From Gammaproteobacteria bacterium (GTDB taxonomy: Bacteria > Pseudomonadota > Gammaproteobacteria > BMS3Bbin11), in NCBI GenBank assembly GCA_030617565.1, contig JAUWVE010000057.1, positions 1-8,778 of the forward strand: a stretch of 8,778 bases of DNA. Reading direction: 5' to 3'. The translations under genes and the position numbers were made by a program. The stretch's first letter is position 1. Each line of letters begins with the position of its first letter. The notes under the pieces were generated by a model. That model saw only the letters and a program-made list of their open reading frames with translations, was not told where the DNA came from and made no database searches. Shown here piece by piece: positions 1 through 6,527 of the stretch.

Positions 1-78
1 TTGCGGGTTTTTGAGGGAAAATGTGAGTCCAAAAGCCACAATAGCTATGAACAGCAGAAAATAAAAAAACAGCTTCAT
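1..78 (-). CDS. lapA: Lipopolysaccharide assembly protein A (LapA/YciS family), N-terminal fragment cut by window edge
   Basis: An ATG at 78-76 opens a frame that stays open to the left edge (26 codons), so only the N-terminus is seen. It reads MKLFFYFLLFIAIVAFGLTF followed by SLKNPQ. Residues 2-20 form one hydrophobic membrane segment, and the following G-x-x-F-S-L-K-N-P-Q is the conserved start of the LapA (DUF1049) domain. A good Shine-Dalgarno sequence, AAGGA at 90-86, lies 7 bases before the ATG. In the family, LapA is a small inner-membrane protein that works with LapB in lipopolysaccharide assembly and control of LpxC turnover. Its place just downstream of ihfB matches the order in many gammaproteobacteria, which supports the call. 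A terminator lies between ihfB and this gene, so it probably uses its own promoter. The call rests on 26 residues plus synteny. Confidence 0.8.
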   Translation of the reverse strand, partial: MKLFFYFLLFIAIVAFGLTFSLKNPQ

Positions 79-99
79 GTTGTCTTCCTTGCTGAATAC

Positions 100-105
100 A
101 TAATA
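100..105 (-). promoter_or_regulatory. Possible -10 box of a lapA promoter
   Basis: On the minus strand TATTAT (5 of 6 matches to TATAAT) lies 22 bases upstream of the lapA ATG, which would give a short leader carrying the AAGGA ribosome site. No convincing -35 hexamer is found 16-18 bases further upstream. A promoter is expected here because an intrinsic terminator ends the ihfB transcript, but this exact placement is weakly supported. Confidence 0.3.
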
Positions 106-155
106 AGCATTCTACCTGTACGGGAGAGAAATGGCATTAAGGAACCTATGATTAA

Positions 156-177
156 TTAAGGGTACCTCTATTAATTC
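156..177 (+). repeat. Left terminal inverted repeat of the palindromic element
   Basis: This 22-base arm is the exact reverse complement of 302-323. The outer four bases are TTAA and a GGTACC palindrome lies at 161-166. The lapA-proximal edge is 77 bases upstream of the lapA start codon. Confidence 0.85.
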
Positions 178-301
178 TGGATAATTCAGATTGGATTCAA
201 AAACTGCCAGATCAAGGCAAGAATCGCACGTAATAGTTTAGTCTATTGCGAAGGTTCTTAACGCAGAGATGGCGGGTTTTGGGCCCAAGATGATTGTTCA
301 T

Positions 302-323
302 GAATTAATAGAGGTACCCTTAA
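302..323 (-). repeat. Right terminal inverted repeat of the palindromic element
   Basis: This 22-base arm is the exact reverse complement of 156-177. Its outer edge runs into a small tandem repeat: ACCCTTAAA (316-324) is followed directly by ACCCTTAAG (325-333). It ends 14 bases from the T-tract of the ihfB terminator. Confidence 0.85.
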
Positions 324-337
324 AACCCTTAAGTCAT

Positions 338-371
338 AAAAAAACCCGCCGTATTGCAAGTGGCGGGTTTT
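338..371 (-). terminator. Intrinsic terminator of the ihfB end of the operon
   Basis: On the minus strand a 10-bp perfect stem, AAAACCCGCC (371-362) with GGCGGGTTTT (350-341), closes an 11-base loop (361-351). The second arm runs into T's, giving a tract of seven (344-338). It begins 25 bases after the ihfB stop codon. This is a textbook Rho-independent terminator and marks the end of the upstream operon, separating it from lapA. Confidence 0.9.
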
Positions 372-396
372 GTGTGGATTATGTCAATCAACAGAA

Positions 397-678
397 TCAG
401 GGAATATCAACGCGCTGACGCAATTCTTTGCCAGGCTTAAAGTGCGGCACATGCTTATCCGGTACAGTCACAGAGTTACCTGTTTTAGGGTTGCGCCCTA
501 CACGCGCTCGACGATGATGCAAAGTAAAACTGCCAAAACCCCTCACTTCAATTCTTTCTCCGCTGGATAGTGCACTGGTCAGGCATTCAAGAATGACTTT
601 AACTGCCAGTTCCACATCACGATAGCCAAGCTGATTTTGGTCAGCCGAGAGTAAATCAATAAGCTCTGATTTTGTCAT
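397..678 (-). CDS. ihfB: Integration host factor subunit beta
   Basis: A 93-residue protein of the HU/IHF family. It pairs with IHF-alpha (not in the window) to bind and sharply bend DNA at specific sites, acting in nucleoid structure, transcription and recombination. The N-terminus MTKSELIDLL is typical of IHF-beta. The DNA-binding arm shows E44 and R46 in ERIEVRGFGSF and the intercalating P64 in GRNPKTG, followed by the conserved HVPHFKPGKELR near the C-terminus. Length equals the family norm. The ATG at 678 agrees with the family start. A Shine-Dalgarno TAAGGA sits only 2 bases from the ATG, with a second purine run (GGGGA, 694-690) 11 bases away. The gene is 48 bases after rpsA and ends 25 bases before an intrinsic terminator, so it is probably the last gene of the operon. 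The rpsA-ihfB pairing is conserved in gamma- and betaproteobacteria. Confidence 0.98.
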   Translation of the reverse strand: MTKSELIDLLSADQNQLGYRDVELAVKVILECLTSALSSGERIEVRGFGSFTLHHRRARVGRNPKTGNSVTVPDKHVPHFKPGKELRQRVDIP

Positions 679-726
679 CGTCCTTACGGTCCCCTGCCGT
701 CACGCGTATTAGTCGTTGATTATCTG

Positions 727-2397
727 TTACTTTTTTGACAACTGTTCTTTTAGCTTATCACCAAGTGAGGTCATACCGCCAGTTGATTTGGCTGAGTATT
801 CGCGTACCGCCTCGCTTTCTGCTTCGGCTTCAAGCGCCTTGATGGAAAGAGAGATCCTACGGCTCTTGCGATCTATGCTGGTGATTTTTGTTTCGATAGT
901 ATCACCTTCACTGAGTACACTGCGCGCATCTTCTATCCGGTCCTGCGAAATCTCGGAAACACGCAGATAACCTGTAACCAGATCAACCAGTTTAACCACG
1001 GCTCCCTTGGTATCAACGCTTTCTACGGTCCCAGTAATAGTCGCACCCTTGCCGTGCTCGGCAACAAAGCTGGTGAAAGGATCACCTTCAACCTGTTTCA
1101 GACCCAGTGAAATACGCTCACGTTCGGCATCAATAGCAAGAATGACGGTTTCTACTTCATCACCCTTCTTGAAATCCATCACGACTTCCTCACCCGGGCG
1201 CTCCCATGACAGGTCGCTAAGGTGAATCAGGCCATCGATAGCACCATCCAGGCCAACGAAAATGCCAAAGTCGGTAATGGACTTGATACTACCCGATACC
1301 TTGTCATTTTTATTGTGTGTGGCAGCAAAAGCTTCCCATGGGTTGGTTGAACATTGCTTCATGCCAAGAGAAATACGACGGCGCTCAGCATCGATGTCCA
1401 GCACCATAACTTCGACTTCATCACCAACCTGAACAACCTTGGAAGGATGAATGTTCTTGTTGGTCCAGTCCATTTCAGAAACGTGAACCAGGCCTTCTAC
1501 GCCGTCTTCAATTTCTACAAATGAACCATAATCGGTAACGTTTGTGACCTTGCCGATTATGCGTGTATCACGAGGATAACGGCGCGGCAGATCGCCCCAT
1601 GGATCTTCTTCAGTCTGTTTAAGGCCGAGTGAAACACGGTTACGTTCCTTATCAAACTTCAGCACACGTGCCTCAATTTCATCACCAACGGTGAGCACTT
1701 CTGAAGGATGCTTGACGCGCTTCCAGGATATGTCCGTGATATGCAGCAGGCCATCGATACCGCCAAGATTGACGAATGCACCGTAGTCGGTCAGGTTTTT
1801 GATAACGCCCTTGACCAGTTGACCTTCTTCCATATTTTCCAGCAGCGCTTCACGTTCTGCCGTCAGTTCTTTCTCAACCACGGCGCGGCGGGAAACAACA
1901 ACATTATTTCGCGGGCGATCGATCTTGATGATCTTGAATTCCAGGTCCTTGCCTTCGAGATAGGTAGCATCCTTAACCGGACGCACGTCAACCAGCGAGC
2001 CAGGCAGGAAGGCCCGGATCGTACCGAGGCCAACGGTAAAGCCGCCTTTGACCTTGCCGGTAATGCGACCGATGACAATGACATCTTTCTCGTGGTCTTT
2101 TTCAAGGTCTTCCCATGCACGCGCACGGATGGCCTTTTCACGGGACAGGCGGGTTGTACCTGTTCCGTCTTCAACTGATTCAATAGCAACTTCTACATCG
2201 TCGCCGACTTTTACTGTCAGTACGCCATCGGCATCCTTGAATTCACCCGCAGGGATTTCACCCTCGGTCTTCAGCCCGGCATTAACAATTACATAATCAT
2301 CATTGACATCTACGACCTGTCCGATCGTTACTTCTCCGGAACGCATCTCCGCCTTTGACAGGCTCTGTTCCAGCAATTCAGCAAATGTTTCACTCAT
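727..2397 (-). CDS. rpsA: 30S ribosomal protein S1
   Basis: A 556-residue protein, the same length class as E. coli S1 (557). S1 binds mRNA 5' regions and brings them to the 30S subunit, especially where the Shine-Dalgarno sequence is weak or the leader is structured. Six S1 (OB-fold) repeats lie at about residues 21-87, 105-171, 192-260, 277-347, 364-434 and 451-520. Repeats 3-5 carry the clear signature (for example DYGAFVNLGGIDGLLHITD and DYGSFVEIEDGVEGLVHVSE) and end in R-[IV]-S-L-G-[LM]-K-Q. Repeats 1 and 2 are the divergent ribosome-binding pair. The MSETFAELLEQSL start matches the family and fixes the ATG at 2397. No Shine-Dalgarno sequence precedes it: the last 12 leader bases are TGTATTTAAACC. 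That is also true of E. coli rpsA, where S1 controls its own translation. It lies 113 bases after cmk and 48 bases before ihfB. Confidence 0.99.
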   Translation of the reverse strand: MSETFAELLEQSLSKAEMRSGEVTIGQVVDVNDDYVIVNAGLKTEGEIPAGEFKDADGVLTVKVGDDVEVAIESVEDGTGTTRLSREKAIRARAWEDLEKDHEKDVIVIGRITGKVKGGFTVGLGTIRAFLPGSLVDVRPVKDATYLEGKDLEFKIIKIDRPRNNVVVSRRAVVEKELTAEREALLENMEEGQLVKGVIKNLTDYGAFVNLGGIDGLLHITDISWKRVKHPSEVLTVGDEIEARVLKFDKERNRVSLGLKQTEEDPWGDLPRRYPRDTRIIGKVTNVTDYGSFVEIEDGVEGLVHVSEMDWTNKNIHPSKVVQVGDEVEVMVLDIDAERRRISLGMKQCSTNPWEAFAATHNKNDKVSGSIKSITDFGIFVGLDGAIDGLIHLSDLSWERPGEEVVMDFKKGDEVETVILAIDAERERISLGLKQVEGDPFTSFVAEHGKGATITGTVESVDTKGAVVKLVDLVTGYLRVSEISQDRIEDARSVLSEGDTIETKITSIDRKSRRISLSIKALEAEAESEAVREYSAKSTGGMTSLGDKLKEQLSKK

Positions 2398-2510
2398 GGT
2401 TTAAATACAACTCGGTTTGATTGCATCGGGTACGGCCCACAGAGTATTAGTAGGCATTGGTTAATGTTATCCGCTGACCAGCAACGCCCAACAGGCGTAC
2501 AGGCTAATCG
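2398..2510 (-). promoter_or_regulatory. rpsA leader: no Shine-Dalgarno sequence, small hairpin, possible autoregulatory region
   Basis: This is the longest gap inside the gene cluster. On the minus strand it holds a 5-bp hairpin ACGCC/GGCGT with loop TGTTG (2498-2484), then AU-rich stretches, and no purine-rich ribosome site before the rpsA ATG. E. coli rpsA has a comparable leader, lacking a canonical Shine-Dalgarno sequence and mediating repression by S1. That role here is inferred from position and from the missing ribosome site. An internal rpsA promoter is plausible, but the best pair (TTGGGC, 16-base spacer, TAACAT) is too weak to call. No intrinsic terminator is present, so read-through from cmk is expected. 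Confidence 0.4.
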
Positions 2511-3191
2511 TTACAGACTCTGGTACCCGACTTTCTGCCTGACATGCCCGATCACCTGTTCCAGGCTCATTTCGGACGTATCCAGCACAATCGCGTCTGC
2601 TGCGGGAATCAAAGGAGAATTCGTGCGTCCCGCATCACGTGCGTCGCGCTCAGAAATCACCGTAAAAAGACGCGGGATACTATCATTTATTCCCTTTTCC
2701 TTCAACTGCTTATATCGTCGTTCTGCCCTTATTTGCGCGGAAGCAGTCAGAAAAAACTTGTGTGCGGCATCGGGAAACACCACCGTCCCCATATCCCGGC
2801 CATCGGCAACCAGGCCGGGTGGCTGGCGAAAATCTCGCTGCCGCTGCAGCAGTGCCATACGGATATCGCCGTCAGCAGCCAGTTTTGAAGCCATCGCACC
2901 GCATTCCTCTGTACGAATCGAAGATGAAATATCTGTACCGGCAAGCAGCACATCCGCACCGCCATCAGCGGCAGGCTTGAAAGCAAGCTTTAGCTCTAGC
3001 GCCAGCGAAACAATTTTTTCTTTCTCCTCAGTCAATTCGAGACCTGCCAGTTCAACGGCATAGGCCAATGCCCGATAGATCGCACCGGAATCGAGATAAT
3101 GCCAGCCCAGGCGCGCTGCCAGCTGCTGACTGACCGTGCCCTTGCCAGAGCCACTGGGGCCGTCGATAGTAATTACCGGAACTTCAGTCAC
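2511..3191 (-). CDS. cmk: Cytidylate (CMP/dCMP) kinase
   Basis: A 226-residue cytosolic enzyme that phosphorylates CMP and dCMP with ATP, supplying CDP for nucleotide recycling and lipid synthesis. The P-loop is GPSGSGKG at 11-18. CMP-site residues are in DSGAIYR (34-40) and GRDMGTVVFPDA (131-142, R132 and D133). The ERDARDAGR segment (181-189) holds R182, D186 and R189, equivalent to the nucleotide-contacting R181, D185 and R188 of E. coli Cmk. Length is as expected for the family. The start is GTG at 3191-3189, forming a GTGA overlap with the aroA stop; there is no clear ribosome site, so translation is probably coupled to aroA. The aroA-cmk-rpsA order is conserved across many Proteobacteria. 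Confidence 0.98.
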   Translation of the reverse strand: MTEVPVITIDGPSGSGKGTVSQQLAARLGWHYLDSGAIYRALAYAVELAGLELTEEKEKIVSLALELKLAFKPAADGGADVLLAGTDISSSIRTEECGAMASKLAADGDIRMALLQRQRDFRQPPGLVADGRDMGTVVFPDAAHKFFLTASAQIRAERRYKQLKEKGINDSIPRLFTVISERDARDAGRTNSPLIPAADAIVLDTSEMSLEQVIGHVRQKVGYQSL

Positions 3192-4498
3192 TGGTTAATG
3201 ACCGTGATATTCAGGCCACAGCTTTCAGCCAGAGACTGAAAATCAGGAAAAGACGTGGCAACGTTGTCGCAGTCCTCAATCATTATTTCCGTATTGCTCA
3301 ACAGTCCTGCCATGGCAAAGGCCATGGCAATACGATGGTCGCCCTGGCTGTCTACCGTGCCGCCCTGAATCTGGCCACCCTGCACGCGCATGCCGTCTGC
3401 TGTTTCGGTGATATCAACACCAATATTGGTCAGGCCTCTGGCCATCGCCGCAATACGATCAGATTCCTTAACCCTGAGTTCTTCCGCCCCGCTAAGAATG
3501 GTTTCACCACTGGCCACAGCCGCAGCAATAAGAATGGCTGGAAACTCATCGATGGCCAGCGGCACGTGGGCTTCATCAATATGAATACCATGCAAGGATG
3601 CAGATTGTATAACCAGATCTGCCACCGGTTCACCGCCTACAGTACGTTCATTTTTCAGTTCAATATCCGCACCCATCTGCTTGAGTATAAAGAGAATTCC
3701 TGTTCGTGTTGGGTTGATGCCGACGTTCTTAATCTCGACTCGTGAGTTCGGTGCGATGGATGCACCGACAATGAAAAAGGCGGCAGAAGAAATATCCCCC
3801 GGCACCACCATATCGGTCGCCGTTAGGCGAAAACCTGGTTCCAGACAAATCCTGGAGCCATCACTGCTGAGCGGGTAACCAAAGCCTCGCAACATACGCT
3901 CGGTGTGATCTCTGGTTGGAGCAGGCTCTGTCACACAGGTCTTGCCTTCGGCATATAAAGCGGCAAGCAACAGGCAGGATTTTACCTGTGCACTGGCCAT
4001 AGGCATCTGATAATTGATGGCACGCAGGCCATCAGCAGGTCTAATTTGCAAGGGTGGAGTGCCGCCCTCAGCGGTACTGATTTGTGCACCCATCTCGGTC
4101 AGAGGGTGGACAACCCGGCGCATCGGTCTGCTGGAAAGAGATTTGTCTCCGATTAGACTTGAGGGAAACGACTGCCCGCTTAACAGGCCTGACAACAAGC
4201 GCATTGCCGTACCGGAATTCCCCATATCCAGATCATGCTGCGGCTGTCTCAGTCCGTGCAGACCCACCCCACGAATCACCAGTCGGCCTTCATCCGGCCC
4301 CTCAATGTTGACGCCCATAGCACGGAAGGCAGCGATCGTTGCCAGAACGTCCTCACCTTCCAGCAAACCGCTTACGTGGGTGACGCCCTCTGCCAGGGAA
4401 CCCAATATCACCGATCGATGTGACATGGATTTATCACCGGGAATGCGAATGGTGCCTGCTAATTTTCCACCGGGGCTAATTTTGAAACGTTTACTCAC
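3188..4498 (-). CDS. aroA: 3-phosphoshikimate 1-carboxyvinyltransferase (EPSP synthase), class II-type motifs
   Basis: Joins shikimate-3-phosphate and phosphoenolpyruvate to make EPSP, the sixth step of the shikimate pathway. I chose the GTG at 4498 (436 residues) because GGAG lies 6 bases upstream (4508-4505) and the product starts MSKRF. A GTG at 4510 adds four residues but has only a poor ribosome site. Visible active-site parts are GDKSMSHR (21-28, K23), GNSGTAMR (93-100, G96), D317 in IDEFP, E345 in LRVKESDR and GDHR (386-389). The four short motifs used to define class II enzymes (GDKS; SAQVK 169-173; RDHTE 196-200; NPTR 262-265) are all present. The glycine of the PEP-site loop is kept, unlike the alanine of the glyphosate-tolerant CP4 enzyme. 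The gene sits 18 bases after tyrA and overlaps cmk by GTGA. Confidence 0.97.
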   Translation of the reverse strand: MSKRFKISPGGKLAGTIRIPGDKSMSHRSVILGSLAEGVTHVSGLLEGEDVLATIAAFRAMGVNIEGPDEGRLVIRGVGLHGLRQPQHDLDMGNSGTAMRLLSGLLSGQSFPSSLIGDKSLSSRPMRRVVHPLTEMGAQISTAEGGTPPLQIRPADGLRAINYQMPMASAQVKSCLLLAALYAEGKTCVTEPAPTRDHTERMLRGFGYPLSSDGSRICLEPGFRLTATDMVVPGDISSAAFFIVGASIAPNSRVEIKNVGINPTRTGILFILKQMGADIELKNERTVGGEPVADLVIQSASLHGIHIDEAHVPLAIDEFPAILIAAAVASGETILSGAEELRVKESDRIAAMARGLTNIGVDITETADGMRVQGGQIQGGTVDSQGDHRIAMAFAMAGLLSNTEIMIEDCDNVATSFPDFQSLAESCGLNITVINQ

Positions 4499-4516
4499 TC
4501 GTTGCTCCACACGGGC

Positions 4517-5410
4517 CTACTCATCATTTGCCACCTTTGTGACCTCAGGTAATTTGTCACGTGCTGTTTTAGCACGCCGGAATGCCTGCTCCAGCTGCTC
4601 GCCATCAGACTTTTCCAGCAACTCCCTGTAACCGGCCAGCTGCTGCTCCATCGACTTCAGTAGCGGAATCAGTTCGCCTCGATTGGCCAGGCAGATATCG
4701 CGCCACATGACTGGGCTGCTGCCAGCGATGCGGGTAAAATCTCTAAAGCCACCGGCTGTATTGGCGAATATTTCTTCATGGCGATCCTGTTGGGAGAGGA
4801 AATCCACCAGTGAATAAGCCAGTAAATGGGGTAGATGGCTGGCCGCCCCCAGCATGGCATCATGGTCTTCAACTGACATCCTGACCACCCTGGCACCACA
4901 GACCTCCCACATCGCCTGTACCAGTTGAATGTCTGTCTCGGAATTTTCGGCCAGCGGTGTAAGAATTACCCTGTGATCAACAAACAATTCGGCAAATGAA
5001 GCGGCGACACCGGCATTCTCCGTGCCGGCTATCGGGTGCCCGGGCACAAAACAATCGACCTTGTCACCTAATGCCTGACGGGCAGCAGTAGCCACACTAC
5101 CTTTGACACTGCCGGCATCGGTCACTACACAATGAGCAGGAATGTAATCGGTAATAGCCTCTAATATTGGCGCCATAGTTGATACCGGGCTAGCCAGCAC
5201 CACCATGTCAGCCTCATTCATTGCCTGTACCGGATCACTTTCTGCGTTATCGATCACACCCAGCTGCAGGGCCAGATCCAGAGTCTCCTGACTGCGTGCC
5301 ACGCCGGTGATCTGACTGACCGCATCATGTGCTTTCAGTGCACGTGCCAGAGAACCACCGATCAGACCGACACCAATGATAACGACATGTCCCAGACTGC
5401 AATCAGACAT
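4517..5410 (-). CDS. tyrA: Prephenate dehydrogenase (TyrA family)
   Basis: Oxidative decarboxylation of prephenate to 4-hydroxyphenylpyruvate (or of arogenate to tyrosine) with NAD(P), the branch to tyrosine. With the ATG at 5410 the protein has 297 residues: a Rossmann domain opening with GVGLIGGS (13-20), TDAGSVK (97-103), GHPIAGTE (124-131) with the probable catalytic H125, and a helical C-terminal domain with SHLPH (191-195) and GGFRDFTRIA (220-229). There is no fused chorismate mutase or ACT domain. The frame is open upstream to a TTG at 5434, but the ATG is preferred: it is preceded by GGAAACG, the product starts next to the Rossmann strand, and the overlap with hisC is only 8 bases. 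Specificity for prephenate versus arogenate, and NAD versus NADP, cannot be settled by eye. Confidence 0.95.
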   Translation of the reverse strand: MSDCSLGHVVIIGVGLIGGSLARALKAHDAVSQITGVARSQETLDLALQLGVIDNAESDPVQAMNEADMVVLASPVSTMAPILEAITDYIPAHCVVTDAGSVKGSVATAARQALGDKVDCFVPGHPIAGTENAGVAASFAELFVDHRVILTPLAENSETDIQLVQAMWEVCGARVVRMSVEDHDAMLGAASHLPHLLAYSLVDFLSQQDRHEEIFANTAGGFRDFTRIAGSSPVMWRDICLANRGELIPLLKSMEQQLAGYRELLEKSDGEQLEQAFRRAKTARDKLPEVTKVANDE

Positions 5411-6527
5411 TCGTTTCCAGTTCTCCAGCCTCAAATACCCTGTCCATCACTTCGACAAACCTTTCATTTTCATCTTCAGTGCCGATGGTTACCCGTAGAA
5501 AGTCCGGCATACCGTAATTTGCAATCGGCCTGACGATGACACCCAACTGCATCATCGCATCAAATATATCCTGCGCGGGTCGTGAAAAATCAATGGCGAG
5601 GAAATTGCCTGCCGAAGGGATGTAGCTCAAGCCCCTCGATTGACAGGCATCCATTAAATACGCCATGCCTGTCTGATTCATTTCTCTACTTAACTCAATA
5701 TGTGAGTCGTCATCAAGCGCCGCTTCTGCAGCTGCCAGGGCCAGAGAATTTACATTAAACGGCTGCCGTACACGATTGATATAATTAGTAATTTCCGGCG
5801 ATGACACGCTATATCCAACGCGCAGGCCCGCCAGGCCGAATATTTTGGAAAAGGTTCTGGTCACCAGAAGATTCGGGTAGTCCGCCAGCCATTGCGTACA
5901 ATCCGGGTAGTCGGGATAAGTGCTAGCGGTGACATATTCCGCATAGGCCTCATCAATCACAACAATCACATGATCAGGAACTTCAGCAAGAAACAACTTC
6001 ATCTCCACTGCCGTCAACCAGGTGCCGGTTGGATTGTTTGGATTAGCAATAAAAATCACTTTACTGCGGTCCGTTACAGCCTGCAGCATGGCCTGCAGAT
6101 CATTGCCCCAGTTAAGCGCCGGCGTCTCCACCGGCTTACCGCCTACCGCCAGTGTTGCCAGGGGATAAACGGCAAAGGCATGGCGACTGAAAATTACTTC
6201 GTCACCCGGGTTCACAAATGCCCGGCAAACAAACTCAAGGATATCATTGGATCCATTACCCAGAGTGATGCAATCAACATCAAGATCATGGCGAGCAGCA
6301 ATCTTCTGTTTTAATCCGGTACCATTACCGTCAGGGTAGCGCGCCAGATCATTTACAGCCTGTACCGCCTTCATGCCTAATGGCGAAGGCCCCAGAGGAT
6401 TCTCATTGGATGCCAGCTTGATGGGTTTGCTGATGCCAAACTCAGCTGCCACCTCTTCTGCTGGCCTGCCGGGCTGATAGGGAGTAATTTTCCGCACACC
6501 CGGGGTGACCAGATCAGCGATATTCAC
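5403..6527 (-). CDS. hisC: Histidinol-phosphate aminotransferase family enzyme, probably serving Phe/Tyr synthesis
   Basis: A 374-residue fold-type I pyridoxal-phosphate aminotransferase. Family marks are KLASNENPLGPSP (37-49), GNGSNDIL (90-97), NPNNPTGTW (162-170), DEAYAEY (192-198) and TFSKIFGLAGLRVGY (225-239), in which K228 should bind the cofactor. The HisC reaction converts imidazole acetol phosphate and glutamate to histidinol phosphate. Here the gene lies between pheA and tyrA, away from any his genes in view. In related bacteria the paralogue at this site acts on phenylpyruvate, 4-hydroxyphenylpyruvate or prephenate, so an aromatic role is likely; this is inference from context. Translation starts at GTG (6527-6525), overlapping the pheA stop as GTGA. 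There is no good ribosome site, so it is probably translationally coupled. Confidence 0.93.
   Translation of the reverse strand: MNIADLVTPGVRKITPYQPGRPAEEVAAEFGISKPIKLASNENPLGPSPLGMKAVQAVNDLARYPDGNGTGLKQKIAARHDLDVDCITLGNGSNDILEFVCRAFVNPGDEVIFSRHAFAVYPLATLAVGGKPVETPALNWGNDLQAMLQAVTDRSKVIFIANPNNPTGTWLTAVEMKLFLAEVPDHVIVVIDEAYAEYVTASTYPDYPDCTQWLADYPNLLVTRTFSKIFGLAGLRVGYSVSSPEITNYINRVRQPFNVNSLALAAAEAALDDDSHIELSREMNQTGMAYLMDACQSRGLSYIPSAGNFLAIDFSRPAQDIFDAMMQLGVIVRPIANYGMPDFLRVTIGTEDENERFVEVMDRVFEAGELETNV

Larger units (their letters stand above)
156..323. mobile_element. MITE-like palindromic element with 22-bp perfect inverted ends and TTAA at both edges
   Basis: Bases 156-177 and 302-323 are exact reverse complements (22 of 22). 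Taking the inverted repeat as GGGTACCTCTATTAATTC (160-177, 319-302), each outer edge carries TTAA (156-159 and 320-323). That fits a 4-base target duplication, although TTAA is itself palindromic and could equally be part of the repeat. The symmetry continues inward without gaps around an axis between 239 and 240: of the 62 inner position pairs, 34 are Watson-Crick and 6 are G-T. The centre is an 8-pair stem (229-236 with 243-250) around a 6-base loop. No plausible ORF lies inside, so it is non-autonomous. Size, ends and lack of coding fit a miniature inverted-repeat transposable element, or a structured intergenic repeat derived from one. I cannot assign it to an insertion-sequence family. 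Copy number is unknown. Confidence 0.65.

Noticed and set aside
156..323. CRISPR repeat or phage attachment site as an explanation of the repeats
   Set aside because: There are just two copies in inverted orientation with symmetry continuing between them, no spacers of regular size, and no integrase or cas gene nearby.
679..726. Separate promoter or terminator between rpsA and ihfB
   Set aside because: The 48 bases show no stem with a T-tract and no convincing -35/-10 pair; cotranscription is the simpler reading.
1708..2178. 156-codon plus-strand open frame
   Set aside because: Antisense to the well-supported rpsA repeats; no ribosome site or family resemblance.
2428..2438. Second hairpin in the rpsA leader (GGG/CCC)
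   Set aside because: Only three base pairs; too weak to list as a structure.
2464..3063. 199-codon plus-strand open frame
   Set aside because: Antisense to cmk, which has a full set of active-site motifs. The product is serine-rich and low in complexity, typical of a shadow frame.
4014..4631. 205-codon plus-strand open frame
   Set aside because: It lies antisense to aroA and the end of tyrA, whose motifs are intact. The product has no recognisable domain, and long antisense frames are common opposite codon-biased genes.
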